Shown piece after piece: positions 17,192 to 26,336 of a stretch of 64,000 nt of DNA; the first letter of the stretch is position 1; each line of letters begins with the position of its first letter. The stretch lies in contig NZ_JAIVLL010000005.1 in assembly GCF_020524625.1 (NCBI RefSeq), positions 62,001-126,000 of the forward strand, read 5' to 3'. The stretch comes from Brevundimonas poindexterae. Its GTDB lineage: Bacteria > Pseudomonadota > Alphaproteobacteria > Caulobacterales > Caulobacteraceae. Both the position numbers and the translations under genes were made by a program. Under the pieces are notes generated by a model. That model ran no database searches, was not told the origin of the DNA, and saw only the letters and a program-made list of their open reading frames with translations.

Positions 17192-19394
17192 CGCGAAAGA
17201 CAAGAGCGACCGCTATCGTCGCCCCGGAAATTTCGGCGGTCGCCGACAAGACGTCGAGCCGCCCAAGCCGCCGGTCATGGCGCGCTCGCGGACGCAGCTA
17301 GCCACCGCCTATGCGCCTGGCGTCCTGTTCACCTGGGAAGGCGGAAAAGGCATTTGCCGCTCGGTGCCGGTCGACAGAGAACTGAAGCTCGACCGCACCA
17401 CCAATGCGCTGATCTTCGAAAGCATGCGCGAATTCATCTCGAACTGGCGCGCGCGCATCGCGACGACCATCCCAGACGCTCTCGACGACCTCTCGATCGA
17501 CAGGGCCTTCTACGACACCCACTCCGGTCGCGTTCAGATCGACCCCGCCCGTTTTCGAACGACAAGCCCGGACGTCGTCGGCTATGTCCCCTATCCGCTC
17601 ATCTATCGCTGCGGGACCTGCGGGCGCGTTCGAGAGTACCAATCGGTCGAGGAGCAGGCCCGCTCTCCTCTCCCGCGCACCTGCCAGGGCCACCATGCGC
17701 GCTGGACACAGATCGACGTCGTCTACGTTCACTGGTCTGGCAACGTCGAGCCCCTTAGTCCCTTCAACTACAACCCGGATCGCAACACGGGCGAGGTTCG
17801 GCAAATCCGCTCCTGCGGCTGCGGAAGCGATCGCTTCGTGCTGCGGAACGAGGCGCCCGTGTTCAAGGAATGGCGCTTCATCTGCGAGGGCTGCAAGGAA
17901 TCCAGAACGCTGAAGAAGGCGGATCCGGAAGTGCTGCAGCGCCTTCATGCGGAACAGCAGGCGGGCGGTCGGCAGTTCCAATACCTCGAAGTCAATATGA
18001 TGCCCGTCTCCTACCGGGCGAACTCGGCCTTCTATCCTCAGCGCAGCGCCTTCATAAAATTCAGCGACCCATCGGTCGTCGATCTGATGACCGGCGAACG
18101 AACGAGCGAACTGCTGCGCGTGTTGGCCCGGGTCCACAACGTCCCCTTCAACGAACCCGCGCGCGAGGACATTGAAAACGCCGTCAGGCAAGCGAACCGC
18201 GGCGGCGAATGGGACGAGTTCGCCGATCTCGAGACCTTGGCCGAACGCGCCGCCGCCGGCCATCGGGACGACGCGGCGCGGCGCTATCGAGACCTCGCCG
18301 ACACGATCCGCGAGCAGTGGTTCGCCGACAAGGTGGTGAGCCGAGGCAAGCTGGCCAGCCCCGCGCTGATGGAAGCCGTGGTGGCGCGGCAGACCTGGGC
18401 ACGGCGCTACGACCCGATCCGTCTCACGATTCAGCATCACATCTTCGAACGCGAGCACATCGAGGAGGCCAAGACACGCCACGCCGCCATCGACGTGCTC
18501 GAACCGGACATCACGCTCAGCGAAGTCGCCAACGACCCGGCCGCCAAGGCGCGCTACGCGCGCGAGGTCGGAGGCCTGCTCCACAGCACCGGTATCGATC
18601 GCATGGTCCTGATCCGCGGCTTGCCGATCTGCGAGTTCAGCTTCGGCTATTCGCGGGTGTCATCGTCCCCGATTTATCAGCGCGAACACAACGGCCAGTC
18701 GATCGCAGTACCCGTCCGGCTGAAGGCGTTCGACACCCTTCCGCACTCCCACGGCAGGCATCCGATCTACGTAACGGAGCAGAACAACGAAGCGCTCTAC
18801 GTCAAGCTGGACGAAGATCGCGTGAGACGCTGGCTGGAGCGCAATCTGATCACGGACATGCCGACGCACGATGTCGGCATCGGTCGCGCCTACCTCGAAG
18901 GCTACGAAGATTTCGGGCCCTTCCTCGAGGCTTACAAGGACAGGGAACGCGGGCGCTTCGATCGCAGATTGGCACCGTACATCTACCTGCTTTTGCACTC
19001 GCTCTCCCATCAGCTCATGCATTCGCTGGCGGAGGTGTCCGGCTTGGATCGCGACGGCATCGGCGAACACATCTTCCCGGCGGACTTGGCGTTCGTGATC
19101 TATCGAAAGGGCATGACGCCCGATCTCGGAAACGTCTCGGCGATGTGGCGCAACCACGCCCTGGAGTTCCTCCGTCGGATCGTCGATCAGCGGATGTTGC
19201 GCTGCGGGTCTGGGAGCCTGTGCGACGCACGCGGCGGCGCCTGTCCCGCCTGCATCATGGTCAGCGAAGTCAGCTGCATCTCCTCGAACCTCCTGCTCTC
19301 GCGTTCGAGCTTGAAAGGCGGCGCCAAGCCAGAATGGGAAGATGTCGGCGCTCCCGATCTGATCGGCTATTTCGACCCGGGCCTCGACGCGTGA
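17184..19394 (+). CDS. drmB: DISARM protein DrmB (DUF1998 domain)
   Basis: I chose the ATG at 17184, which overlaps the drmA stop (ATGACTGA) and follows GAGG; the protein has 736 residues. Zinc-type cysteine clusters appear at YRCGTCG near 144, SCGCGSD near 212 and CEGCKE near 235. The C-terminal DUF1998 part has LLLHSLSHQLMHSLAE near 605 and the cysteine signature CGSGSLCDARGGACPACI near 674. DrmB pairs with DrmA in DISARM, probably as an accessory to the helicase. The drmB stop overlaps the drmC GTG start (GTGA). Confidence 0.9.
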   Translation: MTDAKDKSDRYRRPGNFGGRRQDVEPPKPPVMARSRTQLATAYAPGVLFTWEGGKGICRSVPVDRELKLDRTTNALIFESMREFISNWRARIATTIPDALDDLSIDRAFYDTHSGRVQIDPARFRTTSPDVVGYVPYPLIYRCGTCGRVREYQSVEEQARSPLPRTCQGHHARWTQIDVVYVHWSGNVEPLSPFNYNPDRNTGEVRQIRSCGCGSDRFVLRNEAPVFKEWRFICEGCKESRTLKKADPEVLQRLHAEQQAGGRQFQYLEVNMMPVSYRANSAFYPQRSAFIKFSDPSVVDLMTGERTSELLRVLARVHNVPFNEPAREDIENAVRQANRGGEWDEFADLETLAERAAAGHRDDAARRYRDLADTIREQWFADKVVSRGKLASPALMEAVVARQTWARRYDPIRLTIQHHIFEREHIEEAKTRHAAIDVLEPDITLSEVANDPAAKARYAREVGGLLHSTGIDRMVLIRGLPICEFSFGYSRVSSSPIYQREHNGQSIAVPVRLKAFDTLPHSHGRHPIYVTEQNNEALYVKLDEDRVRRWLERNLITDMPTHDVGIGRAYLEGYEDFGPFLEAYKDRERGRFDRRLAPYIYLLLHSLSHQLMHSLAEVSGLDRDGIGEHIFPADLAFVIYRKGMTPDLGNVSAMWRNHALEFLRRIVDQRMLRCGSGSLCDARGGACPACIMVSEVSCISSNLLLSRSSLKGGAKPEWEDVGAPDLIGYFDPGLDA

Positions 19395-19948
19395 AGAGCG
19401 ACTCCCTCGTCTCGCCGTCTGCGACCGCCCGCTTCGTGGTGACGCTTCCGCCCGAGCCGAGCAAGCTCGCCGATGCGCTGCGCGCCGACATCGCCGCCCG
19501 CTTCTCCTCGCTGACGGACACAACGGACGCCTTTCGCTATCTCGCGACTCTGGCCAAGGATCGACTGGTCATCATGGTCCCGTACATCGACACGGTCGGC
19601 GCCCAGTGGGCGCTTGAACTCTTCGAACTTACCGATGCTCACGAACGTCTGCTCGTGCTCCGCGACGCGACCCAGCTCCGGTCTTGCGGTCTCGCCGGTC
19701 AACGGGTCGCCGATCTCGCGACGATCCATGACTATGCGCCGCAAGGGCGCGAGGACGGCGAGTCTGACGAAACCTTCCACGCCAAGATCGTGCTCGCCGA
19801 TGGCGTCGCGGCCTATGTCGGATCCGCGAACCTGTTGCGGCGCTCGAAGGGCGTGAACCTTGAATGCGGCATGCTTGTCGAAGGCGCGGCCGTGCGATCC
19901 ATCAAGGTCGTCGTCGATGCAGTGATATCTACCTTCTCCGGGAGCTGA
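19391..19948 (+). CDS. drmC: DISARM phospholipase D-like protein DrmC
   Basis: The protein has 185 residues from the GTG at 19391, which overlaps the drmB stop. It carries one HKD motif of the phospholipase D/nuclease superfamily, FHAKIVLADGVAAYVGSANL, so an active site would need a dimer. DrmC is the PLD member of DISARM and is reported as not always essential. It is the last gene of the locus, and a stretch without genes follows. Confidence 0.88.
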   Translation: MKSDSLVSPSATARFVVTLPPEPSKLADALRADIAARFSSLTDTTDAFRYLATLAKDRLVIMVPYIDTVGAQWALELFELTDAHERLLVLRDATQLRSCGLAGQRVADLATIHDYAPQGREDGESDETFHAKIVLADGVAAYVGSANLLRRSKGVNLECGMLVEGAAVRSIKVVVDAVISTFSGS

Positions 19949-20531
19949 CGTCGTCACCGACATTCCAACCAACCAGCTGTCTGGGCGCATTTGGGGGTGT
20001 GCGCGAAGTCGGCAGGCTGGTTGCCAAAAAGGCCCGTCAAAGGAAGTTTGACGCCAACTCCGCGCACATCGGGGAAGGCGTTTCCTCGCCGCTCGGCACT
20101 GATTTAACGGCTCATCCTGGCCCCGCTCCGAAGTGTGCGTGAAGCCGGAAGAGGCTGTGGGCCGTCACGACTTGGGTCGTGGTCGCCCTGTATTAGATCG
20201 ACGGTTATACAGCTTCACCAAACGCAACGCTCAGGCTGCATGGTTAGTAGCCGTCGTTCCCAACCTCCGCTTTGAGTCAGGAGCGGACCCTGGGGCTTGG
20301 CAACCCGCCTAGCGCGGCTGAACACGGCCTTTGGCGGCCCAACCCGCGCCAGCCATGAAGCGACAAAAGCCGAGGCGCATGAAAATAAACACTTTACAAT
20401 CAATAATATAGCTGCTATCCAGTCAGTGTGGGCTAATGCATGCGCTGCTGGCCGCCATGCCCACTCCCCAAGCAATCACATCCAGCTCCAGGCCTCTGAG
20501 AGGTCTGAGCCCGCCGCGGAAAGGATCCCCC
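19949..20531. other. 583-bp gene-free stretch after the DISARM-type locus
   Basis: I see no convincing reading frame here. It contains one copy of the GTCCGC-type repeat (20265-20287) and an AT-rich part (20380-20430) with a possible promoter TTTACA...GCTATC for the recombinase gene downstream. It may be the scar of a module junction inside the island. Confidence 0.5.
20265..20287. repeat. Short GTCCGC-type intergenic repeat, degenerate copy
   Basis: CTCCGCTTTGAGTCAG then GAGCGGAC is a degenerate copy of the inverted-repeat element found at 36298, 42489 and 43061. Confidence 0.5.
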
Positions 20532-21107
20532 ATGGCTGGTCGTCAGGCCAGAAGACTCACCGACCCAATCATTCGGAAGACGCTCTCGATGACCCAATCC
20601 CGCAAGCTCGGCAAACGGGACCAAGTGATCATCCTACTTTCCGTCCGCGCCGGCCTCCGAGCGTGTGAAATCGCCCGGCTGGAATGGTCAATGGTGCTGG
20701 ACGCCAACGGCCGGGTTGGCTCGTCAATCGCGCTGCCCGACAGGGTTGCCAAGATGGGCAGCGGTCGGCGCATTCCCATGCATCCTGACCTTCGGAAGGC
20801 CCTCACCCAGCTTGCGGCTCCGACCTCTCGGATCGGCCCCGTGGTGATTTCAGCCAAGGGCGGCCACCTTCGCCCCAACAGCATCGTGAACTGGTTCACG
20901 GCGCTGTTTGCGGAAGTGGGCGCGGAAGGGTGTTCGTCGCACTCAGGGCGCCGCACCTTCATCACCAATGCCGCCCGAAACGCCCACCGCTCGGGCGCCA
21001 CACTGCGTGACGTCCAGCTGCTCGCGGGACACAAGTCGATTGAGGTCACGCAGCGCTACATCGACGGCGATAGCGACGCCCAGCGTCGGCTGGTCAACAG
21101 CCTCTAG
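20532..21107 (+). CDS. Short tyrosine recombinase, catalytic domain only
   Basis: The 191-residue protein consists almost only of the phage-integrase catalytic domain. The full residue set is visible in order: Arg in GLRACEIARL, Lys in VAKMGSGRR, the HxxR of SSHSGRRTF, His in LAGHKS and the nucleophile Tyr in TQRYID. The arm-binding and core-binding N-terminal domains of normal integrases are missing. The chosen start is ATG 20532; the frame stays open further upstream but without protein-like sequence. It could be a small XerC-like recombinase, a recombination directionality partner, or the remnant of a longer integrase. Confidence 0.75.
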   Translation: MAGRQARRLTDPIIRKTLSMTQSRKLGKRDQVIILLSVRAGLRACEIARLEWSMVLDANGRVGSSIALPDRVAKMGSGRRIPMHPDLRKALTQLAAPTSRIGPVVISAKGGHLRPNSIVNWFTALFAEVGAEGCSSHSGRRTFITNAARNAHRSGATLRDVQLLAGHKSIEVTQRYIDGDSDAQRRLVNSL

Positions 21108-21222
21108 GGCGCCTCGCGGCGGCTCCGGGCCGCTGCTCTAGCCTACCTCACAGTCCGTACCACCCCAGCGTTCTGGCGTCCAGCCGGAGCGCGATGACTC
21201 ATGTCCAAACAGGAGGTTTTCC

Positions 21223-21555
21223 ATGTCCGCAGAAAAGCGTGAGCGCATCCGCGCGCTCAACGACCAGCTCCGCCGCCAGCATACCGGGGGCCGCATATTT
21301 ATCACCCAAGGGGTCATGGCGGCCGGCCCGGAAGGTGTCGCCGAGGTGCTTCGGACGATTGGCCTCGCTAACGACTTCAACCATGCCAACGACCCCTACG
21401 GCGAGCATGACTTTGGTGCAGTCACGGTCGCGGGGCGGCGGATATTCTGGAAGATCGACTACTACGATCAGAGGATCAAAACCCAGGCTGTCGACCCCGC
21501 GGATGCCGACCAATGCGTCCGGATACTTACGGTCATGCTGGCGGAGGAATATTGA
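21223..21555 (+). CDS. DUF3768 family protein
   Basis: The protein has 110 residues with a strong Shine-Dalgarno (AGGAGG) before the ATG. It shows the DUF3768 pattern: RIRALND at the N-terminus, GGRIFITQGV, NDPYGEHDFGAVTVAG, FWKIDYYD, and a C-terminal LTVMLAEEY. The family is small, common on alphaproteobacterial plasmids and islands, and has no known function. The next gene starts 37 bp downstream on the same strand. Confidence 0.85.
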   Translation: MSAEKRERIRALNDQLRRQHTGGRIFITQGVMAAGPEGVAEVLRTIGLANDFNHANDPYGEHDFGAVTVAGRRIFWKIDYYDQRIKTQAVDPADADQCVRILTVMLAEEY

Positions 21556-21592
21556 TGCGGTGCCAGCAAGACCCGACCCTGGAGCGTCAGTC

Positions 21593-22150
21593 ATGAGGGC
21601 CGCGAAACAAGGTGACTACGACGGTCTTTGCGGTCTCTACGCCCTCATCAACGCACTCGATCTCGCCGGCTGCAAAGGCGGGCGATTGCCCGTCCACCGG
21701 AAGCTGTTCGAGGAGCTAGCAGGCTCCTTACCGAAGGGGACGCTCCATCGTGCCATCAAAGACGGCCTAAGCGGCAAAGACCTGCTCAAGGCGGCTGCCG
21801 CTGCGTTCCCCGCCTTCAAGAAGCCTCTTGGCGGATCGGTGAGGGTAAGCCGGCCTTTCCGGGAGACGATATTCCGGACCAATGAGGAATTCGTAGAATC
21901 CATTGCGGACATTATGGCGTCAGGCCGCTCCGCGCTGATCCTGAACATCTGCACGCCAGTTTACGACCACTGGACGGTGGCTGCGTCTATCACGCCTCAG
22001 GCAATCATCCTGAGGGACTCTGGAGCGCTGAGAGAGCTCCGCCTGGATCGGTACACTGTCCGGCGCGGGGAGTATCGAATACTGCCAAGGGAGACCTTGC
22101 TGGTGCACGTTCGGCCTCTCAAGACGAGGGCCTCGGAAGACGGCACCTAG
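21593..22150 (+). CDS. Papain-fold-like protein with a Cys-His-Asp set
   Basis: The protein has 185 residues from the ATG at 21593. The N-terminus, DGLCGLYALINAL, looks like the catalytic helix of cysteine peptidases (Cys13). YDHWTVAA (His126) and ILRDSG (Asp142) stand at the right distances for the His and Asp of a papain-type triad. No signal peptide is present. Peptidase, transglutaminase-like or deubiquitinase-like activity are all possible. It probably forms one transcript with the DUF3768 gene, so the pair may work together. The function is unknown. Confidence 0.6.
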   Translation: MRAAKQGDYDGLCGLYALINALDLAGCKGGRLPVHRKLFEELAGSLPKGTLHRAIKDGLSGKDLLKAAAAAFPAFKKPLGGSVRVSRPFRETIFRTNEEFVESIADIMASGRSALILNICTPVYDHWTVAASITPQAIILRDSGALRELRLDRYTVRRGEYRILPRETLLVHVRPLKTRASEDGT

Positions 22151-22573
22151 GACATGGCGATGTCCACGGACGGCCCCGCAACTCGGCATGGGGGCAAAGG
22201 CGAGGTGCCTCGACCAGAGCCAACCGCCATCCGCCCTCAATCCTCGGACTGCCCGCCGAAGGGTTGGCGCCACGTCCCCCCTCGCAGGGCTCATAGGGGC
22301 ACGGACAGCGCCTTCCCATCGTTGGAGGCCGTCCCGGAGATGTTCGCGTGCGGCGCAGCCGTAGACCTGCCGGGACGTCAGGGCGGCCAATGGGGTGGTC
22401 TGGGACAAATACACCATTGGGCCAAGTCGTCAGTTCGTCCCCGGGGACCGGTCGAGGGACTGGTGGGAGCGGACATCCGACCAACGGTCGCGGCTTTGGT
22501 CGGTGGCGACCCGTTCCGTTCAGTACAGTCCAGAGGCCGAGGATTGAGCTGGTCCCATAGCCGCAAAGCGGAG
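22151..22573. other. 423-bp stretch with no supported gene
   Basis: This lies between two converging genes. Overlapping frames on both strands are open, but their translations are rich in Arg, Pro and Gly and look like out-of-frame readings. No structural RNA or repeat was recognised. Confidence 0.4.
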
Positions 22574-24151
22574 TTATGCGCGCTCAAACCGGAAGCAATG
22601 GACCCGGACCTGCTTCCCCTCGATGCTCCTTTTTGTTTGCAGTGTTCCCGGCTCACACACGGCGATTCCAACCGCCTTCAGCTGCTTCACCAGTGCGACG
22701 GAATCCCGTATGCGGGCGGCCAAGGCCTTAGGGTGGACGATGAGCTCGTCGTAGTCCCGATGACGCACCAGGACGCCGGGGCTCGCCCGAAACGCATCAG
22801 CCGTGAACGTAGTGTCCGACAGTATCCCGGGCAGTGCTTTGTAAGCCAGGATCATGTCCTGCGGCCCGCCCAGCGCCAGCGACTTTTCAAGCCTATGCTG
22901 AACGTAGCAGGCCATCACCGAGGGGCCGCATCTCCAACGTTTGGGCAGCACGCCGTATGATTGGGCTAGACGTCCTGCAGCATACACAAGGGCAAATTGG
23001 CTCGCGGTTCGGAACTCGGATCCCGAGGCCTTGGTGAGCCCCGCCCGATCCAGGAACTCCTTGGACCAGCCGCCGAGCTTGGCGGTTAGTCCATCCAGGT
23101 CCTCGGCCGCCTCGTCGACGAGGTGCTGGAGGTAGGGGCGAATTGCAGCGCCATGGTTTTCGCTAGCACCAGCCTTCAAGTGGTCGATCAGGCTCTTGGT
23201 GTCCGGGAACCCCGCCGGAACAAAGTCGAAAATTCCGAGATCCGCGCCAGCGTCAGCATTGATCGTCAAAAGGCGGTCGGAACAGGCGGCTACGACTTGA
23301 GCGTCACAGCCCCGAAGCTCTTGGATGAGCGAGGTATTGGAAGTGCTCAGATAGCAAAGCGAGTGTTGTCGCCCCCGACGGTCGCCGTACCGAGTCCGGT
23401 TGATGCCGTCCGCGAGTTGGAAGAGCACGTCGCTGTAGGCCTTCCTCTTGGCGGCCGCCGTAGCCCCGCCCGAGAATGCGTTCAGTTCGTCTAGCGGTAA
23501 CAAGCAGTTGGTGTGACCATCGAGAAGGGTCTCCATTCCAGCGACTGTGGTGTTCCACGTTGCCCAGTACCGGCGGCCGTCACCATCGCCGATGCCGCCG
23601 TAGACACTCGACGCTAGTTGGAGGGCTGTCGATTTGCCGGTGCCGCGCGTCCCTACAAGTTCGAAACCGGGATTGGTCCAAACCGGAAGGAACCGAATGA
23701 TAGCGGGGGCAAACGCCAACGCGATCACGAACATCGGGATGCGTTGCCCAGTGAGCGGCTTGGCGACCTTGTTCTTCCATGCCTTCAGTGACCCCTGGGT
23801 CGTCCAGGCTCGGGGCTCTGTCCTCATCATTGAGGGGAGGGGGGCGGCACCCGAAGGTGCCACTTGGCCGCCATCACCGATGGCGAACACGTGCCTGTGC
23901 CAACCGGTTTGGTCCACGACGTGAACCGCGTCGTATTTCGCAATTGCCGAAATACGGGCGAAGAAGTCGGATCGCGACTTCCCGGGAGGCAGCACAATCC
24001 CGATCTCAGCGAGCTTGGGAGCGGCCTTGGACGGCTCGACAACCTCAGTCATGCTTAAGGAGCATGTGCCTAGCGCCGTCTCGAGTAACACCCAACGGGT
24101 ACCGTGCTGATCGATGATACCTTGAATGGTCGCAGATTTGGCAAGACTCAT
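22574..24151 (-). CDS. DUF927 domain helicase/primase-type ATPase of the island
   Basis: The 525-residue protein has an AAA-type P-loop in ELVGTRGTGKSTAL near residue 170 and an acidic Walker-B-like LLPLDELNAF near residue 220. DUF927 proteins form the helicase part of primase-helicases in phages, satellites and integrative plasmids. The N-terminal third lacks a recognisable primase motif. It lies downstream of the HUH-type candidate and the excisionase-like gene on the same strand, which suggests a replication module. Confidence 0.8.
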   Translation of the reverse strand: MSLAKSATIQGIIDQHGTRWVLLETALGTCSLSMTEVVEPSKAAPKLAEIGIVLPPGKSRSDFFARISAIAKYDAVHVVDQTGWHRHVFAIGDGGQVAPSGAAPLPSMMRTEPRAWTTQGSLKAWKNKVAKPLTGQRIPMFVIALAFAPAIIRFLPVWTNPGFELVGTRGTGKSTALQLASSVYGGIGDGDGRRYWATWNTTVAGMETLLDGHTNCLLPLDELNAFSGGATAAAKRKAYSDVLFQLADGINRTRYGDRRGRQHSLCYLSTSNTSLIQELRGCDAQVVAACSDRLLTINADAGADLGIFDFVPAGFPDTKSLIDHLKAGASENHGAAIRPYLQHLVDEAAEDLDGLTAKLGGWSKEFLDRAGLTKASGSEFRTASQFALVYAAGRLAQSYGVLPKRWRCGPSVMACYVQHRLEKSLALGGPQDMILAYKALPGILSDTTFTADAFRASPGVLVRHRDYDELIVHPKALAARIRDSVALVKQLKAVGIAVCEPGTLQTKRSIEGKQVRVHCFRFERA

Positions 24152-24294
24152 TTCCCAGATTTCCTTTGAAATTGGGCACGTGTTGTCACGCCGGTTAAGC
24201 CAGCAGTGTTGCCACGTACGTTTTGTGGGGAAGGGCTTGAGTGCCCGGTTAGATGGTTGGACTGCCGCGATTTGCGGCTACGCGACGGGTCGGG

Positions 24295-25164
24295 TCACGT
24301 ACGGACCGTCACGCGGGGATCGGTCAACTCGAGCTTCGAATTCCGCATGCGACAGCCCATGAACAGGGTGATGTCTGCTACCGAATGACGGTCCAGCCAA
24401 AGGAGGGATAGCGCGTGCAGAGGTTCTTCTAGCCGACGATACTTTCGATCCCGCTTGACCAAGCCATCCTCACCAACCGGGCCGATACGGCGCTGCTTCC
24501 AGTGACTTTTCAGGAGGTAAGACACCGACTGAGGGCGGTCGGCGTCGGATGTGAGCCTGTTGATCTGAAAAGGCCGTTTGACCTGATCCCGCTGCCTATA
24601 AGTGGGCAGCTTCTGTAGCAGCTCGAGGGCCTTCACGTACGAGCCCGTGGCCACGCCATGGAAATGGAAACGGAGGCGCCCCGAAACCGGCTCGTACTCG
24701 GGCTCAAAAGCAGCGATCAGAAAACCCGAGCGAAACGTCAGTCCTAGGCGGTTGACTTGCTGCCGGAGGCGTTCCTTCAGTGCGCGGGGGTCAACTGTGT
24801 TGAGCTTGCTGGCATGAACCTCGCCCGAGATCGGAATGCCGGTGAAGAACCGGATCTTTTTGGCGGGCCAGGGCTCAATAGCTTCGAGGACTGCGGCACT
24901 GAAATCCAGCCGTTCCTCGCGCATATATCGGGCGGATGCCATGGTTTCCGGCAATGTCGCGCCCGCGAGCTCTCGGGCCAGTTTTACAGCTGTGTCATCA
25001 GTTTCAAGGGTGCGAATGAGCGAACGGGCGCGTTTCGAATCCTCGGTGACCGCAGCGTGTTCCGTCTCAAACCCCCGCTTTTTTCCGTTTTTCTGGGAAG
25101 GCGGGAGAAGGCGGTCGAGGCGATAGATTTCCTTCAGGCCTCGGTAACGACGGGGGCGCCTCAT
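24295..25164 (-). CDS. Candidate HUH-type replication initiator
   Basis: The protein has 289 residues. Three motifs fit rolling-circle Rep proteins: a strand FFTGIPISG near residue 106 (motif 1 position), RLRFHFHG near 163-170 with His-hydrophobic-His (metal site), and SYLLKSHW near 223 with Y-x-x-K (nicking Tyr). The start ATG overlaps the stop of the excisionase-like gene (ATGA), so the two are coupled. If correct, it nicks the excised island to start replication or mobilisation. The family assignment rests on these motifs only. Confidence 0.5.
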   Translation of the reverse strand: MRRPRRYRGLKEIYRLDRLLPPSQKNGKKRGFETEHAAVTEDSKRARSLIRTLETDDTAVKLARELAGATLPETMASARYMREERLDFSAAVLEAIEPWPAKKIRFFTGIPISGEVHASKLNTVDPRALKERLRQQVNRLGLTFRSGFLIAAFEPEYEPVSGRLRFHFHGVATGSYVKALELLQKLPTYRQRDQVKRPFQINRLTSDADRPQSVSYLLKSHWKQRRIGPVGEDGLVKRDRKYRRLEEPLHALSLLWLDRHSVADITLFMGCRMRNSKLELTDPRVTVRT

Positions 25165-25391
25165 CCCTGCACCTCGACAGATACGACGGCGGCTAGGCGA
25201 GGTAGATCTTGGATGAAATCGTCCAGCTCGTCGGAGCGGACGCGGCTTGAACTTCCGACCTTTCTCAGCGGGATTTTTCCCTGTGCGACGAGATTGTAGA
25301 AAGTCGACCGGGATACCCCCAAGCGCTTACAGGCCTCTGGTATCGTCATCAGCTGGACCGCTGACGGTTGGGATTGGACGGGTAAATGCAC
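25161..25391 (-). CDS. Excisionase/AlpA-like helix-turn-helix protein
   Basis: The protein has at most 76 residues from a GTG; an internal ATG at residue 15 (MTIPEACKRLGVSR) would also give a full domain. It has the MerR/excisionase winged HTH: TIPEACKRLGVSRSTFYNLV, then GKIPLRKVG and VRSDELDDFI. Such proteins direct integrase to excise islands or activate island genes. It is coupled to the HUH candidate downstream. Confidence 0.85.
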   Translation of the reverse strand: MHLPVQSQPSAVQLMTIPEACKRLGVSRSTFYNLVAQGKIPLRKVGSSSRVRSDELDDFIQDLPRLAAVVSVEVQG

Positions 25392-25478
25392 CGGGCAGCT
25401 CCTTCGTTGTGGAGCCGGTGAATTTACGCACGGATGGAACGGTGTCTACAACTGGATGGGAGGTAATCCGTGTACGGA

Positions 25479-26336
25479 CTACCGTGCCGTTTTGCGATTT
25501 TGCGGGTCGCCAAGCCACCTTTGAATGGCCCGACCTAAGGCGCCGCCTTCAACAACAGCCTCACGAAAATCACTCACCTCTTCGCGGGAAAATGCGGTGC
25601 GTTCCTGAGTATCAATGCGCTGCGGGTGCTCCACCGAGGGGCTTGGAACCAGGTGAGGTTTTCCCCCAAGGAGAGCCAGATAGAAGCGGTACGGCGAGTT
25701 CACGCGCTTTTTCCCCTTACTCGGGCGACGCCCGGTATGACGAACCCAAGACGCGGTAAGATACCCTGCAGCGTGGCGGTCGCGATCGTGCCCCGCCGCA
25801 GCTTCTCCCTGTGGATTCTTGTCAGACAACGCACGCGCCATCTTGAGCGCAGCTCTGACATCCCAGCTATCGCTGTCTTGCCAAGCCGGATTGATGAGCT
25901 TCATCAGCGGCGTGAGTTCCTGTCGGATCGCCATGAAGTCGAGGTCTATCCGCTTGGCCTCGGCAAACGCCTCTTCTGAGTCGGGCCGGCCTACTCCTCT
26001 GCGCGATAGACAATGAACGTGATCGAGGAACTCAATGCTCGCCGCTATCAACGCTTGGTGTGGCTGGCCTGAGTAGACGTCTCGGCCAGTAGGGGCGAGT
26101 GACCACATGGCCACGGCTACCCCGGCATCGTTCACCAGCTCCTTCAGCGTGCGCTCGTCGACCTTGATCTGTGACGCCAGCCGCTGCCTATGTTCTTCCG
26201 ATAGAGCGTCAAAGGTTGCCTTAGGGGGGCTGCCGTGACCGAGGCGGAAGAAGCCGCTGGGGTCAGTGACCGCCCATTGTCGGCGCGGTACAAGCAATTG
26301 CTCGCCGGGGACATCCAGGTCGGTCCGTTTGGGCAT
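25479..26336 (-). CDS. Hypothetical protein, island replication region
   Basis: The protein has 285 residues and a strong Shine-Dalgarno (AGGAGG) before its ATG. It is soluble and charged, with mostly helical character and no motif I recognise. It sits upstream of the excisionase-like gene on the same strand and may belong to the same transcript. Confidence 0.65.
   Translation of the reverse strand: MPKRTDLDVPGEQLLVPRRQWAVTDPSGFFRLGHGSPPKATFDALSEEHRQRLASQIKVDERTLKELVNDAGVAVAMWSLAPTGRDVYSGQPHQALIAASIEFLDHVHCLSRRGVGRPDSEEAFAEAKRIDLDFMAIRQELTPLMKLINPAWQDSDSWDVRAALKMARALSDKNPQGEAAAGHDRDRHAAGYLTASWVRHTGRRPSKGKKRVNSPYRFYLALLGGKPHLVPSPSVEHPQRIDTQERTAFSREEVSDFREAVVEGGALGRAIQRWLGDPQNRKTAR

Noticed and set aside
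14228..18584. Long minus-strand open frames across drmA and drmB
   Set aside because: They are shadows of the + strand DISARM genes with no family pattern; high GC keeps the third frame open.
18209..19390. Upstream extension of the drmC frame
   Set aside because: It runs out of frame inside drmB and is Arg-rich; the GTG at 19391 overlapping the drmB stop is the natural start.
22154..22960. Plus-strand gene opposite the DUF927 gene
   Set aside because: Its second half is antisense to the DUF927 gene and the translation resembles no protein family.
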